DNA of 64,000 nt from Chryseolinea soli (GCF_003589925.1 NZ_CP032382.1:2542001-2606000), one strand, 5' to 3'; positions 27,003 through 37,223 are shown, counted from the stretch's first letter. The notes: generated by a model not told the origin, from the letters alone. A program made the numbers and translations.

Positions 27003-28253
27003 GTGGAAAAAATTAGCATAGTAGGGCTGGGGTACGTTGGTCTGCCCCTAGCCGTGGAGTTCGGAAAGATTCTGCCGGTGGTAGGATTCGATATCAACAA
27101 AGAACGCATCGAAGAGTTGAAGCGCGGCTACGACCGCACAAAGGAAGTGGATAGCGACGAATTGAAAGCCTCCACCCACCTGCAATATGCTTTCGATACG
27201 GCGGCGTTGAAGGACGTCAATTATTTTATCGTCACCGTTCCCACACCGATCGACGAATTCAAGAAGCCCGACCTTCGTCCACTGGAAGGCGCCAGCAAAA
27301 CCGTGGGAAGCGTGCTGAAGAAAGGCGACATCGTGATCTATGAATCGACGGTTTACCCGGGATGCACAGAAGAAATTTGTGTGCCCATCCTGGAGCGCGT
27401 GAGCGGTCTGAAATTTAACGTGGATTTCTTTTGCGGCTATTCGCCCGAGCGGATCAACCCCGGCGACAAACTGCATCGTGTCACCACCATAAAGAAAGTC
27501 ACCAGCGGCAGCACACCCGAGATTGCCGAGAAGGTGGATCAACTCTACCGGAAGATCATCACGGCCGGCACACACAAGGCCTCGTCGCTAAAAGTGGCCG
27601 AAGCTGCCAAGGTCATCGAAAATTCGCAGCGCGACCTCAACATCGCTTTTGTGAACGAGCTGGCACTCATCTTCGACCGCGTGGGCATCGACACCCACGA
27701 AGTGTTGGAAGCAGCGGGCACCAAATGGAACTTTCTTCCCTTCAAACCGGGATTGGTTGGAGGGCATTGCATTGGGGTGGATCCTTATTATCTGACCCAC
27801 AAAGCAGAGAGCCTGGGCTATCATCCGGAGGTGATCTTGTCGGGAAGACGGATCAACGACAATATGAGCGTTTACGTTGCCAACACGATCATTAAACTGA
27901 TGGCGAAAAATGAACAGCCCATCCACGGTGCAAACGTGCTCGTGCTGGGGATCACGTTCAAAGAAAATTGTCCCGACATCCGAAACAGTAAAGTGATCGA
28001 TGTCGTAAGAGAACTGCAAAGCTTTGGCACAACGGTAGATATATTCGATCCGCAGGCGGACGCAGCAGAAGTGAAACACGAATACAATGTGCCGTTGGTA
28101 TCGGGCTTAACGAAAAAGTATCATGCGGTTGTGCTGGCAGTGAATCATACCGATTTCAGTACGCTGGATTGGTCTGCCTTCACCACGGCGAAAACGGTGG
28201 TATACGACGTAAAAGGTTCTTTGGATAGAAATAAAATCACAGCACGACTCTAA
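27003..28253 (+). CDS. wbpA: UDP-GlcNAc 6-dehydrogenase-like nucleotide sugar dehydrogenase
   Basis: A 416-residue NAD-dependent UDP-sugar dehydrogenase of the WbpA/TviB type, oxidising C6 of UDP-GlcNAc to the uronate. Rossmann motif ISIVGLGYVGLPLAVEFG at the N-terminus, catalytic Cys in GLVGGHCIGVDPYYL, and a C-terminal UDP-binding domain (ITFKENCPDIRNSK). The GTG at 27003 is chosen because the frame upstream (to 26907) lies inside the epimerase gene and adds no family sequence. With the WbpE, WbpD and WbpB homologues downstream it should feed a diacetamido-uronate pathway. Confidence 0.87.
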   Translation: MEKISIVGLGYVGLPLAVEFGKILPVVGFDINKERIEELKRGYDRTKEVDSDELKASTHLQYAFDTAALKDVNYFIVTVPTPIDEFKKPDLRPLEGASKTVGSVLKKGDIVIYESTVYPGCTEEICVPILERVSGLKFNVDFFCGYSPERINPGDKLHRVTTIKKVTSGSTPEIAEKVDQLYRKIITAGTHKASSLKVAEAAKVIENSQRDLNIAFVNELALIFDRVGIDTHEVLEAAGTKWNFLPFKPGLVGGHCIGVDPYYLTHKAESLGYHPEVILSGRRINDNMSVYVANTIIKLMAKNEQPIHGANVLVLGITFKENCPDIRNSKVIDVVRELQSFGTTVDIFDPQADAAEVKHEYNVPLVSGLTKKYHAVVLAVNHTDFSTLDWSAFTTAKTVVYDVKGSLDRNKITARL

Positions 28254-28261
28254 CACAAACT

Positions 28262-29290
28262 ATGGCTTTAACAAAAAAAATCCTCGTTACCGGCGGCGCG
28301 GGCTACATCGGTGCACACACTGTAGTGGAACTGATCAACGCCGGCTACGATCCCGTGATCATCGATGATCTTTCGAAAAGTGATCGCACATTGTTGGCGG
28401 GCATTGAAAAAATTACGGGAAGGAAAGTGGATTTTCACAAGGGTGACTGTTGTGATAAAGCCTTTGTAACGGGCGTTTTTAAAACGGCAGGACCGTTCTC
28501 CAGCGTGTTGCATTTTGCGGCCTACAAATCGGTGGGCGAATCGGTGGAGAAGCCGTTGATGTATTACCAAAATAATATCGATTCGCTGGTCACCGTGCTG
28601 GATGTGATGAAAGAAAATGGTGTCACCGATCTTATTTTCTCGTCTTCTTGTACCGTCTATGGCCAGCCCGACCACATACCGGTCGACGAGTCGGCGCCGT
28701 TCAAGCGGGCGGAGTCGCCCTACGGTGCCACGAAGCAGATGTGCGAGCGCATCCTGGAAGATGCTCACCTCAATGGCTACCGCGTGGTTTCGCTGCGGTA
28801 CTTTAATCCCATCGGGGCGCACCCCAGCGCCGAGTTGGGTGAACTGCCCGTGGGTGCCCCCAACAACCTTGTTCCCTACATTACGCAAACTGCTGCCGGT
28901 GTTCGCGAGAAGCTCACCGTCTTTGGCAATGACTATGATACGCCTGACGGCTCCTGCCTCCGGGATTTTATTCACGTCGTAGACCTGGCCATTGCCCACG
29001 TGAAGGCAATGGAGTACCTGGCGAAGCGCCCTGAAAAAAAATTGGTCGAGGCTTTCAACGTAGGGACTGGAATCGGTGTCTCCGTATTACAGCTTTTGGA
29101 CAAATTCGTGAAGGTGACCGGCGCGAAGCTCAACTATGTTATCGGTCCCCGCCGGCCCGGTGATGTCGAAAAGGTGTATGCCGATCCGTCGAGGGTGAAT
29201 GCGGCCCTTCAATGGAAGACAATATATTCCGTAGAAGATTCGCTGCGCGATGCGTGGCGATGGGAGAAGAAGGTTCGAAACCTTCAGTAA
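28262..29290 (+). CDS. galE: UDP-glucose/UDP-GlcNAc 4-epimerase
   Basis: A 342-residue GalE: NAD motif TGGAGYIGAHTVVELI, catalytic Ser in SSSCTVYG, YxxxK in YGATKQMCE, and the GalE hallmark SLRYFNPIGAHPSAELGE. It interconverts UDP-Glc/UDP-Gal, or the N-acetyl forms if the binding pocket is wide, which sequence alone does not settle. It lies eight bases after the dehydrogenase gene, within the sugar-nucleotide module. Confidence 0.92.
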   Translation: MALTKKILVTGGAGYIGAHTVVELINAGYDPVIIDDLSKSDRTLLAGIEKITGRKVDFHKGDCCDKAFVTGVFKTAGPFSSVLHFAAYKSVGESVEKPLMYYQNNIDSLVTVLDVMKENGVTDLIFSSSCTVYGQPDHIPVDESAPFKRAESPYGATKQMCERILEDAHLNGYRVVSLRYFNPIGAHPSAELGELPVGAPNNLVPYITQTAAGVREKLTVFGNDYDTPDGSCLRDFIHVVDLAIAHVKAMEYLAKRPEKKLVEAFNVGTGIGVSVLQLLDKFVKVTGAKLNYVIGPRRPGDVEKVYADPSRVNAALQWKTIYSVEDSLRDAWRWEKKVRNLQ

Positions 29291-29329
29291 ACACCGCAAA
29301 AACAAATTCGATACGTGACGACTGATCTC

Positions 29330-30454
29330 ATGCAACAAATAAAGATGGTTGATCTGCACACGCAATACTTGCGCATCAAAGCGGAGGTTGACGCTGCCAT
29401 GCAGCATGTGCTGAACACCACCGCCTTTATCCAGGGAAAAGAAGTTGCTGAGTTTGCTGAATCGCTCGCTCACTTTCTCGGCGACGTGAACGTTATTCCT
29501 TGCGCCAACGGAACCGATGCCCTTCAAATAGCCTTCATGGCTTTGAATGCAAAACCCGGCGACGAAGTCATACTGCCCGTGCATACCTATGTGGCCACCG
29601 CCGAAGTGCTGGCGCTCATGGGATTGAAGCCCGTCTTTGTGGACGTGGACGAGCACACGTTCAATATCGATGTTGCGCAAGTGCAACAAAAAATTACATC
29701 GCGCACCATCGCCATCGTGCCGGTTCACCTGTATGGTCAGTGTGCCGACATGCAACCGCTGCTGGAGCTTGCTGCCAGACAGGGCTTGTCCGTGATTGAA
29801 GATGCAGCCCAGGCGTTGGGTGCTGTCTATACCTTTAAAAACGGCATCACGAAAAAGGCCGGCACCATGGGGACCATCGGTACCACGTCGTTCTTCCCTA
29901 CAAAAAACCTGGGATGTTTTGGCGACGGCGGCGCAATTTTCACGTCCGATGCCGCGCTGGCCGAGAAGATCAGGATGATCGCCAACCACGGTCAAAAAGT
30001 AAAATACCATCATGAACTCGTGGGCGTAAACAGCCGCCTGGACACGCTGCAAGCGGCCGTGTTGAAAGTGAAGCTGAAATATCTTCGCGACTACGAATCG
30101 CTGCGCAACGACGTGGCCCGTTACTACGACGCCAAGCTTTCGGGCGTGCCGGCATTGAGAATACCGGCGCGGGTTGGAAACTCAACGCACGTTTTTCATC
30201 AGTACACCGTGCAGGTTTTGAAGGGCGATCGCGATCAATTCAAGAAATACCTGGAAGAGAAAGGTATACCGACCATGATCTACTATCCCGTTCCGCTTCA
30301 CTTGCAGAACGCGTACCGGCAACCGGAATACGGCCCTGGATCATTTCCGGTGACGGAAAGACTTTCAAAGACGGTGATCTCACTGCCCATCCATACGGAG
30401 ATGCCCGGTGATCAATTGGAATTTATCAGCACGACCATAAAAGCCTATTTTTAA
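29330..30454 (+). CDS. wbpE: DegT/DnrJ-family sugar aminotransferase (WbpE-like)
   Basis: A 374-residue PLP aminotransferase acting on a 3-keto uronate nucleotide sugar. N-terminal [17 protein letters not shown] is typical of WbpE/WlbC; the PLP-binding Lys is in [15 protein letters not shown] and the DAAQALG block precedes it. It should aminate C3 of the keto product of the WbpB-like oxidoreductase. ATG 29330 is preferred to a GTG at 29315. One base separates it from the acetyltransferase gene, indicating tight coupling. Confidence 0.87.
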   Translation: MQQIKMVDLHTQYLRIKAEVDAAMQHVLNTTAFIQGKEVAEFAESLAHFLGDVNVIPCANGTDALQIAFMALNAKPGDEVILPVHTYVATAEVLALMGLKPVFVDVDEHTFNIDVAQVQQKITSRTIAIVPVHLYGQCADMQPLLELAARQGLSVIEDAAQALGAVYTFKNGITKKAGTMGTIGTTSFFPTKNLGCFGDGGAIFTSDAALAEKIRMIANHGQKVKYHHELVGVNSRLDTLQAAVLKVKLKYLRDYESLRNDVARYYDAKLSGVPALRIPARVGNSTHVFHQYTVQVLKGDRDQFKKYLEEKGIPTMIYYPVPLHLQNAYRQPEYGPGSFPVTERLSKTVISLPIHTEMPGDQLEFISTTIKAYF

Positions 30455-30455
30455 C

Positions 30456-31040
30456 ATGACCGACGCAAAGGAATTTTATGTCCATCCCACGGCCGTGCTA
30501 GACGAAGGCTGCGAAATAGGAAAAGGAACAAAGATCTGGCACTTCTCGCACATCATGCCCCACTGCAAGATCGGGGAGAATTGCAACATCGGTCAGAACG
30601 TGGTGATCTCTCCCGAAGTGGTGCTGGGAAAAAATGTGAAGGTGCAGAACAACGTCTCTATCTACACCGGTGTGACGTGTGAAGACGATGTTTTTTTGGG
30701 TCCCTCCATGGTGTTCACCAACGTGACCAACCCGCGCAGCGCTGTCAATCGAAAAAATCAATATGCAAAAACACGGGTGAAGCGAGGTGCTACCATAGGG
30801 GCAAACGCGACCATTGTTTGCGGGCACGACATCGGTGAATTTGCTTTTATCGGTGCAGGAGCGGTGGTCACCAAGACCGTGCCGGCCTATGCGCTGGTCG
30901 TCGGCAATCCCGCGCGGCAAAACGGCTGGATGAGCGAGTACGGACATAAGCTGAATTTCAAAGAAGGCATAGCCACTTGCCCCGAAAGCAAGCAGCGCTA
31001 CCGGCTTCAGGATGGTGTGGTTTCTAAAATAGAAGGATGA
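30456..31040 (+). CDS. wbpD: hexapeptide N-acetyltransferase (WbpD-like)
   Basis: A 194-residue left-handed beta-helix acetyltransferase. Hexapeptide repeats run through most of the protein ([60 protein letters not shown]), and [12 protein letters not shown] with [14 protein letters not shown] is typical of WbpD/WlbB, which acetylates the 3-amino group to give UDP-2,3-diacetamido-2,3-dideoxyglucuronate. Its end overlaps the next gene by four bases. Confidence 0.88.
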   Translation: MTDAKEFYVHPTAVLDEGCEIGKGTKIWHFSHIMPHCKIGENCNIGQNVVISPEVVLGKNVKVQNNVSIYTGVTCEDDVFLGPSMVFTNVTNPRSAVNRKNQYAKTRVKRGATIGANATIVCGHDIGEFAFIGAGAVVTKTVPAYALVVGNPARQNGWMSEYGHKLNFKEGIATCPESKQRYRLQDGVVSKIEG

Positions 31041-31948
31041 AAAATTTTGCATTGATCGGTGCCGCGGGTTTCATCGCGCCCCGTCACCTTAAGGCATTGA
31101 AAGATACGGGCAGCAACCTGGTGGCGGCGCTCGACAAACACGACAATGTCGGTGTACTGGATTCCTATTTCCCAAACGCCGATTTCTTTACGGAGTTCGA
31201 GCGCTTTGACCGTCACCTCGACAAGCTGAAACGCAAAGGAGAGAAGGTCGACTACATCACCATTTGCTCACCAAACTATCTCCATGATTCGCACATCCGT
31301 TTTGCCCTTCGTTATGGTGCAAACGCCATATGTGAGAAGCCTCTCGTGCTCAACCCCTGGAACCTGGACGCGTTGGCCGAAATTGAAAAGGAGACGGGCA
31401 AAAAAGTGTTCACCATTCTTCAACTGCGCCTGCACCCCAGCATCATCGCCTTGCGCGAGCGCGTGCTGAACGGTCCTAAAGACAAAGTTTACGACGTCGA
31501 TTTGAAATACATGACCTCGCGCGGCCACTGGTACCAAAGCAGTTGGAAGGGCGACCTGTCGAAGTCAGGGGGCATTGCGACCAACATCGGCATTCATTTT
31601 TTTGACATGCTGATGTGGATCTTTGGCGAGGTCAAGAAGAATGATGTATACAGTCTCACGGCCAGCCAGGGATCGGGATATATCGAATTGGAAAAAGCGC
31701 GGGTGAATTGGTTTCTCAGCATCGACTACGACGATATTCCCGAGGCGGTTAAGGCCCAGGGAAAAAGAACCTTCCGCACGTTGAGTATGGAGGGCGAAGA
31801 GATCGAGTTTAGCGATGGCTTTACCGACTTGCACACCAAAAGTTATGCAGAGATATTGAAGGGCAACACGTTCGGCTTGCAGGAAGCCAAACCGTCGATC
31901 GAATTGGTGTACGACATTCGCAATAAAGAACGCTCGCCGAAACCGTAA
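31037..31948 (+). CDS. wbpB: Gfo/Idh/MocA oxidoreductase (WbpB-like)
   Basis: A 303-residue NAD-dependent oxidoreductase similar to WbpB/WlbA, which oxidises C3 of UDP-GlcNAcA before transamination. N-terminal Rossmann motif [16 protein letters not shown], substrate-site lysine in [12 protein letters not shown], and the His in [22 protein letters not shown] overlaps the WbpD-like stop (ATGA). Together with the three preceding enzymes it completes the route to UDP-GlcNAc(3NAc)A; no WbpI 2-epimerase is present in the window. Confidence 0.88.
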   Translation: MKNFALIGAAGFIAPRHLKALKDTGSNLVAALDKHDNVGVLDSYFPNADFFTEFERFDRHLDKLKRKGEKVDYITICSPNYLHDSHIRFALRYGANAICEKPLVLNPWNLDALAEIEKETGKKVFTILQLRLHPSIIALRERVLNGPKDKVYDVDLKYMTSRGHWYQSSWKGDLSKSGGIATNIGIHFFDMLMWIFGEVKKNDVYSLTASQGSGYIELEKARVNWFLSIDYDDIPEAVKAQGKRTFRTLSMEGEEIEFSDGFTDLHTKSYAEILKGNTFGLQEAKPSIELVYDIRNKERSPKP

Positions 31949-31986
31949 GGCGTATAGGATCACAAATTTTTTAAAACCCCTCTCAC

Positions 31987-32853
31987 GTGAAAATACTCGT
32001 CACCGGAAGCAATGGTCAATTGGGAAGCGAGCTCAAGCTGCTTGCTGCTGTTTACAAGACCTTCGACTTCACCTTCATCGACGTCGAAGAAGTCGACCTC
32101 ACGCAAGCCGATTCCATCCGCAGTTACTTTGCCGCCAAGCAATTTGATTTTCTGATCCACTGCGCCGCCTATACTGCGGTCGACAAAGCGGAAGAAGAGT
32201 CACGACTGGCCTACGCCATAAATGCCGACGCCGTAAAAACGCTGGCGGAGGTCTGTGTGGAAAAAAAGATCCGCATGATCTACATTTCCACCGACTACGT
32301 TTTTGATGGCGAGGCCAACCAGCCGCTCACAGAGATGGCCGTGCCCAGTCCAGTGTCGGTGTATGGAAAGTCGAAGCGGGAAGGCGAAAACCATGTGCTG
32401 TCTATTTTGAGCAACGCCTATATCATCCGGACCGCCTGGGTGTATTCTACTTTCGGAAAGAATTTTGTGAAAAGTATCCGGCATCTGGCCAGTCAGCGGG
32501 AGTCACTGGGGGTGGTTTGTGATCAGATCGGTACGCCAACGTATGCTTTTGACTTGGCTTCGGCCATTTTGCAAATCGTGGAGGCCGTCGCCCAAGGGCG
32601 CGTGGATGAGCCCGGGATCTATCACTATACGAACGAAGGGGTGACCTCCTGGTACGACTTTGCTTATTTCCTGGTCAGGGAAAGCAAACTGAATTGCCGG
32701 ATTCAACCGATTTCGACAGCACAATACAAGACGGCAGCCGTCCGGCCCAAGTTCAGTCTGCTGGATAAATCTAAAATTAAGGCTACTTTTGCGCTTCAAA
32801 TACCCCATTGGTCGGAGAGCCTGAAGGTATGTATTGAGAAACTATCAAGCTAA
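31987..32853 (+). CDS. rfbD: dTDP-4-dehydrorhamnose reductase-like protein
   Basis: A 288-residue SDR of the RfbD (RmlD) family: TGSNGQLGSEL, FLIHCAAYTAVDKAE, ISTDYVFDGEA and YGKSKREGE are all characteristic. RfbD reduces dTDP-4-keto-L-rhamnose to dTDP-L-rhamnose. The partner genes rfbA, rfbB and rfbC are absent from this window, so they are either elsewhere or this enzyme reduces a related 4-keto sugar. GTG start, 38 bp after the WbpB-like gene. Confidence 0.88.
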   Translation: MKILVTGSNGQLGSELKLLAAVYKTFDFTFIDVEEVDLTQADSIRSYFAAKQFDFLIHCAAYTAVDKAEEESRLAYAINADAVKTLAEVCVEKKIRMIYISTDYVFDGEANQPLTEMAVPSPVSVYGKSKREGENHVLSILSNAYIIRTAWVYSTFGKNFVKSIRHLASQRESLGVVCDQIGTPTYAFDLASAILQIVEAVAQGRVDEPGIYHYTNEGVTSWYDFAYFLVRESKLNCRIQPISTAQYKTAAVRPKFSLLDKSKIKATFALQIPHWSESLKVCIEKLSS

Positions 32854-32898
32854 ACGGGGTCAAAACGGCGGTTTTGGCGTGCAAAAGAGAGATTTTGA

Positions 32899-33321
32899 AT
32901 GGTTAAAAGGTTATTTCAAGGCAGTTTTATGCGCTATCTCGTCGTTGGGGTGACCTCTGCCGGCCTGGAATTCCTTCTGTTGATTTTCTTTGTTGAGCGG
33001 TTCGATCTGACCCCCCTGATGGGAAATGTATTTGCGTTCCTGATCACCTGCATTCTAAATTATACGCTCAGCCGGAAATGGGTGTTCGAGCGCACGGGCG
33101 AGCGAAAACGGGTTGAGTTCTTTCTGTTCATGTTTTTTGTTACCTGCGGATTGCTGATCAGCCAATTGGTGATGTGGATCGGTGTCGATCAATGGCACAT
33201 CGACTACCGGATCTCTAAGGTGATCGCCACGGGTTTTGTTGTCATATGGAATTTCTTTACACGGAAGTATCTCGTTTTTAATCGTCTGGAGTCGTTGCGG
33301 GCCTTGTTCTCGAAGCGATAA
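32899..33321 (+). CDS. GtrA family membrane protein
   Basis: A 140-residue protein with four membrane helices, matching GtrA/DPMS-like (PF04138): FMRYLVVGVTSAGLEFLLL, then NVFAFLITCILNYTLSRKWVF and a final helix ending FTRKYLVF. GtrA proteins are thought to flip polyprenyl-phosphate sugars or act with a GtrB-type transferase to modify a glycan. No GtrB-like gene is adjacent. It ends the first sugar module; a 162-bp gap follows. Confidence 0.85.
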   Translation: MVKRLFQGSFMRYLVVGVTSAGLEFLLLIFFVERFDLTPLMGNVFAFLITCILNYTLSRKWVFERTGERKRVEFFLFMFFVTCGLLISQLVMWIGVDQWHIDYRISKVIATGFVVIWNFFTRKYLVFNRLESLRALFSKR

Positions 33322-33483
33322 CGGCAAAGGGATTTTTTTATCGTCATCCGGCAAGCCAACCCTGACGGACGACGCACTGATACGAATGGCCTGAAGGTTT
33401 TTTAGGAAGGGTTGATCGAAATGAGATTTTAATGCAGTAGTTCAATAGAATGGTTTACACGTTCAATTTTTAATGTTCATTCA

Positions 33484-34494
33484 ATGCTAAATGGTAAAAG
33501 TGTTCTGATCACCGGAGGAACCGGTTCATTCGGAAAAAAATTTGTTGAGGTGGTTTTAAAAAAATACCCACAAGTAAAGAAGCTCATCGTTTATTCCCGC
33601 GACGAGTTGAAACAGTTCGAAATGAGCCAGACTTTTCCTGAATCGAAATATCCCGCCATGCGCTATTTTATCGGCGACGTGCGCGATGCAGAGCGAATGA
33701 AAAGAGCTTGTGAGGGTGTGGATTTCATCGTGCATGCCGCGGCACTGAAGCAAGTGCCGGCAGCCGAATACAACCCCATGGAATGTATTAAAACGAATAT
33801 CATCGGTGCCGAAAATGTGATCAATGCGGCCATGGACTGTGGCGTTAGCGATGTGGTGGCCCTTTCTACCGACAAGGCTGCTGCGCCGATCAATTTATAT
33901 GGTGCCACAAAGCTTTGTTCCGATAAGCTCTTCGTTGCCGCCAACAATTTTAAGGGACCGAGAAAGTTGAAATTTTCGGTCGTGCGCTATGGCAATGTCA
34001 TGGGATCGCGCGGCTCGGTCATTCCTTTTTTTATGGAAAAAAGAAAAGACGGCATGTTGCCCATTACCGATGAAAACATGACGCGTTTCAATATCTCCCT
34101 GGAAGAGGGTGTTGAGCTCGTTTTGTTTGCCTATGAAAATGCCCTGGGTGGAGAGATTTTCGTTCCGAAGATCCCTTCATATTCCATCATGGAACTGGCC
34201 GAGGCCATCGGACCGGAGTGTAAAAAAGAAGTCATTGGAATTCGCCCAGGCGAAAAGGTCCACGAGGAAATGATCACCGAATCGGACTCCTTCTACACGG
34301 CCGATGTCGGGCGTTATTATGTCATTCTTCCCCAGTCACCCTCCTGGAGCTACGACGATTACTTTGTTAAAAAGAAAGCGGAACGCGTGCCCGTGGGATT
34401 CAAATACAATTCCGGTACAAACAAAGAATGGCTGACCAAAGAGCAGCTGCGCGAATTGATCAATGTGCACGTTGATCCAAACTTTAAAGTGTGA
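33484..34494 (+). CDS. pseB: UDP-GlcNAc 4,6-dehydratase (inverting), PseB
   Basis: First enzyme of pseudaminic acid synthesis: dehydrates UDP-GlcNAc at C4/C6 with inversion at C5. The 336-residue product has TGGTGSFGKKFVEVVL, HAAALKQVPAAEYNPMECIKTNI (the Lys replaces Tyr as seen in PseB), STDKAAAPINLYGATK and VRYGNVMGSRGSVIPFF. Length is normal. It opens the pseudaminate module after a 162-bp gap, and its stop overlaps the GTG of the next gene. Confidence 0.94.
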   Translation: MLNGKSVLITGGTGSFGKKFVEVVLKKYPQVKKLIVYSRDELKQFEMSQTFPESKYPAMRYFIGDVRDAERMKRACEGVDFIVHAAALKQVPAAEYNPMECIKTNIIGAENVINAAMDCGVSDVVALSTDKAAAPINLYGATKLCSDKLFVAANNFKGPRKLKFSVVRYGNVMGSRGSVIPFFMEKRKDGMLPITDENMTRFNISLEEGVELVLFAYENALGGEIFVPKIPSYSIMELAEAIGPECKKEVIGIRPGEKVHEEMITESDSFYTADVGRYYVILPQSPSWSYDDYFVKKKAERVPVGFKYNSGTNKEWLTKEQLRELINVHVDPNFKV

Positions 34495-35369
34495 GCCTCG
34501 ATCATCTCAGGAAGAAGATAGCCATTGGGACCGTACAATTAGGCCTTTCCTACGGTATTAATAACCAAACCGGAAAGCCTTCTCAGGATGTAGCCTTCGA
34601 CATTTTGCGAAAAGCTTCGGACTATCGCATCCACATGCTGGATTCGGCCGAAGCCTATGGCGACTCCCTGCAGGTGATTGCCGCGTTCCTGAAGTCGGGT
34701 CATCACAGTTCGTTCGACATCATCAGTAAATTTATAGGAGATGGAACAGCCTTGTCCGGTAAGGTCGAAGCGACGCTGGAAGCGTTGGGCATCCCTTCGC
34801 TGTATGCCTACATGTTCCATCGATTCGAAGACTACCGCTCGGGTAAATACCGCGATGAATTGCTGAGCTTGCAAAAGACAGGCAACGTCCGCAAGCTTGG
34901 CGTCTCTTTATATGGCACACACGAATTGGAAGCCGTGGTGAACGATGCGGAGATCGGGGTCATTCAACTTCCCCTGAATCCCCTGGCCAATACTGCCGAA
35001 ACGATCCGCCTGGTGAAGGAAGCCAAGGCGAAAGGCAAGGAAATTCACGTGCGTTCGGTCTTTCTGCAGGGATTGCTATTCAAAGACCCCGATGAATTGA
35101 CCGGAAACCTGAAGGGGCTTTACGAACCGCTAAAAACCTTTCATAAAATTCTCAAGGATTACAACCTCGGGGTAAGGCAAGCGTGTCTAAATTACGCTTT
35201 GCACCAACCCTGGATTGATTATGTGATTATTGGTGTAGAAACAAAAGAGCAGTTGGAGCAAAACATCGAAGCCATTACGCCCCATTTTTCACAAGCCCTG
35301 GCGCAGGAGTTGGAGTCCATTTTTGTGCCCGACCTGTCTTTGTTGAATCCCTCCACCTGGAAACCCTAA
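34491..35369 (+). CDS. aldo/keto reductase of the pseudaminate module
   Basis: A 292-residue NAD(P)H-dependent aldo/keto reductase with the full catalytic tetrad visible: Asp in MLDSAEAYG, Tyr in the same block, Lys in DIISKFIG and His in YMFHRFEDY. The C-terminal nucleotide site is weak but present (VIIGVETKEQL). It sits between pseB and pseC and overlaps pseB by four bases (GTG start), so it is translated together with them. The canonical Pse pathway needs no such reductase; it may reduce a keto intermediate or help make a side-chain precursor. Confidence 0.82.
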   Translation: MSLDHLRKKIAIGTVQLGLSYGINNQTGKPSQDVAFDILRKASDYRIHMLDSAEAYGDSLQVIAAFLKSGHHSSFDIISKFIGDGTALSGKVEATLEALGIPSLYAYMFHRFEDYRSGKYRDELLSLQKTGNVRKLGVSLYGTHELEAVVNDAEIGVIQLPLNPLANTAETIRLVKEAKAKGKEIHVRSVFLQGLLFKDPDELTGNLKGLYEPLKTFHKILKDYNLGVRQACLNYALHQPWIDYVIIGVETKEQLEQNIEAITPHFSQALAQELESIFVPDLSLLNPSTWKP

Positions 35370-35400
35370 ATTGTATTTGAAACGCCACCCCTAAATAAGC

Positions 35401-36552
35401 ATGAAAGTTATTCCATACGGCCGACAAGACATTACCCAACAAGACATCGATGCGGTGATAAAAGCACTGACCTCTGATTTTCTTACGCAGGGTCCCACCA
35501 TATTGGAATTCGAAAAAAAATTTGCTGACTATGTCGGCGCCAAATATGCCGTTGCCGTAGCCAACGGTACGGCGGCCCTGCACCTGAGCACGATGGCGCT
35601 CAAGGTGAATAGCCAGTCAAAAGTGATCACGACCCCCATCACCTTCGCGGCCACGGCCAACTGCGTGCGGTATTGTGATGGCGAAGTTGTGTTTGCAGAC
35701 ATTTCCCCGGAAACGGTTGTACTCGACGTCGATAAAGTTGCCGCCCTCCTCAAGGCCTCACCAAAAGGTACGTATCAGGGGATCATCCCGGTTGACTTTG
35801 CCGGCTACCCGGTGAACATGGAAAAGTTCCGGGCCCTGGCCGACGAATACGGACTTTGGATCATCGAAGACGCCTGTCACGCGCCCGGTGCCTATTTCAC
35901 CGACAGCAAAGGACAACAACAATGGTGTGGCAACGGCGTGTTCGCCGACCTCACCGTGTTCTCATTCCATCCCGTGAAGCACATTGCTTGTGGTGAAGGC
36001 GGGATGATCACGACGAACAATAAAGAATTGTACGACAAGCTCATGGTGCTGCGCACGCACGGCATCCATCGCGATCCGGCCCACCTGAACGAAAATCATG
36101 GAGGTTGGTACTATGAAATGAAAGAGCTCGGCTACAACTACCGGCTCACCGACATTCAAAGCGCGTTGGGCATCTCGCAACTGGCAAACGCCAACGAAAG
36201 AATGAAACGCCGCCGCGCGATTGCCGAACGGTATGACCGGGCATTTGCCAAGGCAGGTATTGCACTTGCCGCTCCAGGGAAAGGCATTGGCCATGCTTAC
36301 CATTTGTACATCATTCAAGTGAACAACCGGAAGGCCTTGTACGACAAGCTTCGCGAGAAAGGAATCTACGCCCAGGTGCACTATGTTCCCGTGCACACCA
36401 TGCCTTACTACCAAGGGCTGGGCTATAAAAAAGGAAGCATGCCCGTTGCAGAAGCGTACTACGACAAGTGCCTGAGCTTGCCCATGTACCCAACCCTTAC
36501 GGATGAAGAACAAGAGTACGTGATTAGCGTTATATTGGCTAACCCCCAATAG
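35401..36552 (+). CDS. pseC: UDP-4-amino-4,6-dideoxy-N-acetyl-L-altrosamine transaminase, PseC
   Basis: Second pseudaminate enzyme, a PLP aminotransferase acting at C4 of the PseB product. The N-terminus IPYGRQDITQQDIDAV, the PLP-binding Lys in SFHPVKHIACGEGG and HGIHRDP identify PseC within the DegT/DnrJ family. 383 residues, usual length. Preceded by 31 bp after the aldo/keto reductase and followed after two bases by a methyltransferase. Confidence 0.93.
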   Translation: MKVIPYGRQDITQQDIDAVIKALTSDFLTQGPTILEFEKKFADYVGAKYAVAVANGTAALHLSTMALKVNSQSKVITTPITFAATANCVRYCDGEVVFADISPETVVLDVDKVAALLKASPKGTYQGIIPVDFAGYPVNMEKFRALADEYGLWIIEDACHAPGAYFTDSKGQQQWCGNGVFADLTVFSFHPVKHIACGEGGMITTNNKELYDKLMVLRTHGIHRDPAHLNENHGGWYYEMKELGYNYRLTDIQSALGISQLANANERMKRRRAIAERYDRAFAKAGIALAAPGKGIGHAYHLYIIQVNNRKALYDKLREKGIYAQVHYVPVHTMPYYQGLGYKKGSMPVAEAYYDKCLSLPMYPTLTDEEQEYVISVILANPQ

Positions 36553-36554
36553 TC

Positions 36555-37223
36555 ATGAGAATCAGGAATCAGAAGGATGCTTTTTTGAAGTACGAAGCCG
36601 ACAACTATTTCGCGCGTAATAGAAATGCGAAGTATAAGGGCGAGACTGACGTTGTCTTAAAAATGCTGCAAGAATACAGCGTGCAGCCCAACCGTGTGTT
36701 GGAAATAGGATGCAACTCCGGCTATCGCCTCGATGCCATCTCCACGCTGTTACAGTGCCCCGACGTTACCGGGATCGACCCCTCGAAGCAAGCCATTGAC
36801 CTCGGGCGGAGCAAATATCCTCACATTCATTTTATTCACGGAACAGCTGATGACATGTCGTCGCTGCGGGCAGCTTCGTTCGATCTGATCATCATTGGAT
36901 TTGTTTTATATGTAGTCGATCGCGACATTCTTTTTAAAGTGGTGGAGGAAACCGATCGCTTGTTGATGGATGGCGGACTTTTGGTCATCGTCGACTTCTT
37001 TTCCGAAAAGCCGGTGCGCAACCCCTATCAGCACATCCAGGAAATTGAGGCCTTTGCCTACAAGCAAAACTATGATGAGATGTTCACGTCATCGAGGCTC
37101 TATCACGTGATCGATAAACGGAGCATGGATCACACGAGCAAAGACTATGACGCATCGAATGATTTTTACAATAAGTATGCGATGACAACTTTGAAGAAGG
37201 ATCTTGCTGCCGGGTACCGGTAG
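36555..37223 (+). CDS. class I SAM-dependent methyltransferase
   Basis: A 222-residue methyltransferase with motif I VLEIGCNSGYRLDAIS, an acidic residue after beta-2 (TGIDPSKQAID) and the post-motif FDLIIIGFVLYVVDRD, matching Methyltransf_11/23. It is embedded in the pseudaminate operon, two bases after pseC, so it probably methylates a sugar or a sugar substituent of the surface glycan. The acceptor is unknown. Confidence 0.82.
   Translation: MRIRNQKDAFLKYEADNYFARNRNAKYKGETDVVLKMLQEYSVQPNRVLEIGCNSGYRLDAISTLLQCPDVTGIDPSKQAIDLGRSKYPHIHFIHGTADDMSSLRAASFDLIIIGFVLYVVDRDILFKVVEETDRLLMDGGLLVIVDFFSEKPVRNPYQHIQEIEAFAYKQNYDEMFTSSRLYHVIDKRSMDHTSKDYDASNDFYNKYAMTTLKKDLAAGYR

Noticed and set aside
33342..33374. 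Imperfect inverted repeat CGTCATCCG / CGGACGACG after the GtrA gene
   Set aside because: Eight of nine pairs but a 15-nt loop and no T run after it; too weak to call a terminator. The rest of the 33322-33483 gap shows no gene or clear promoter.
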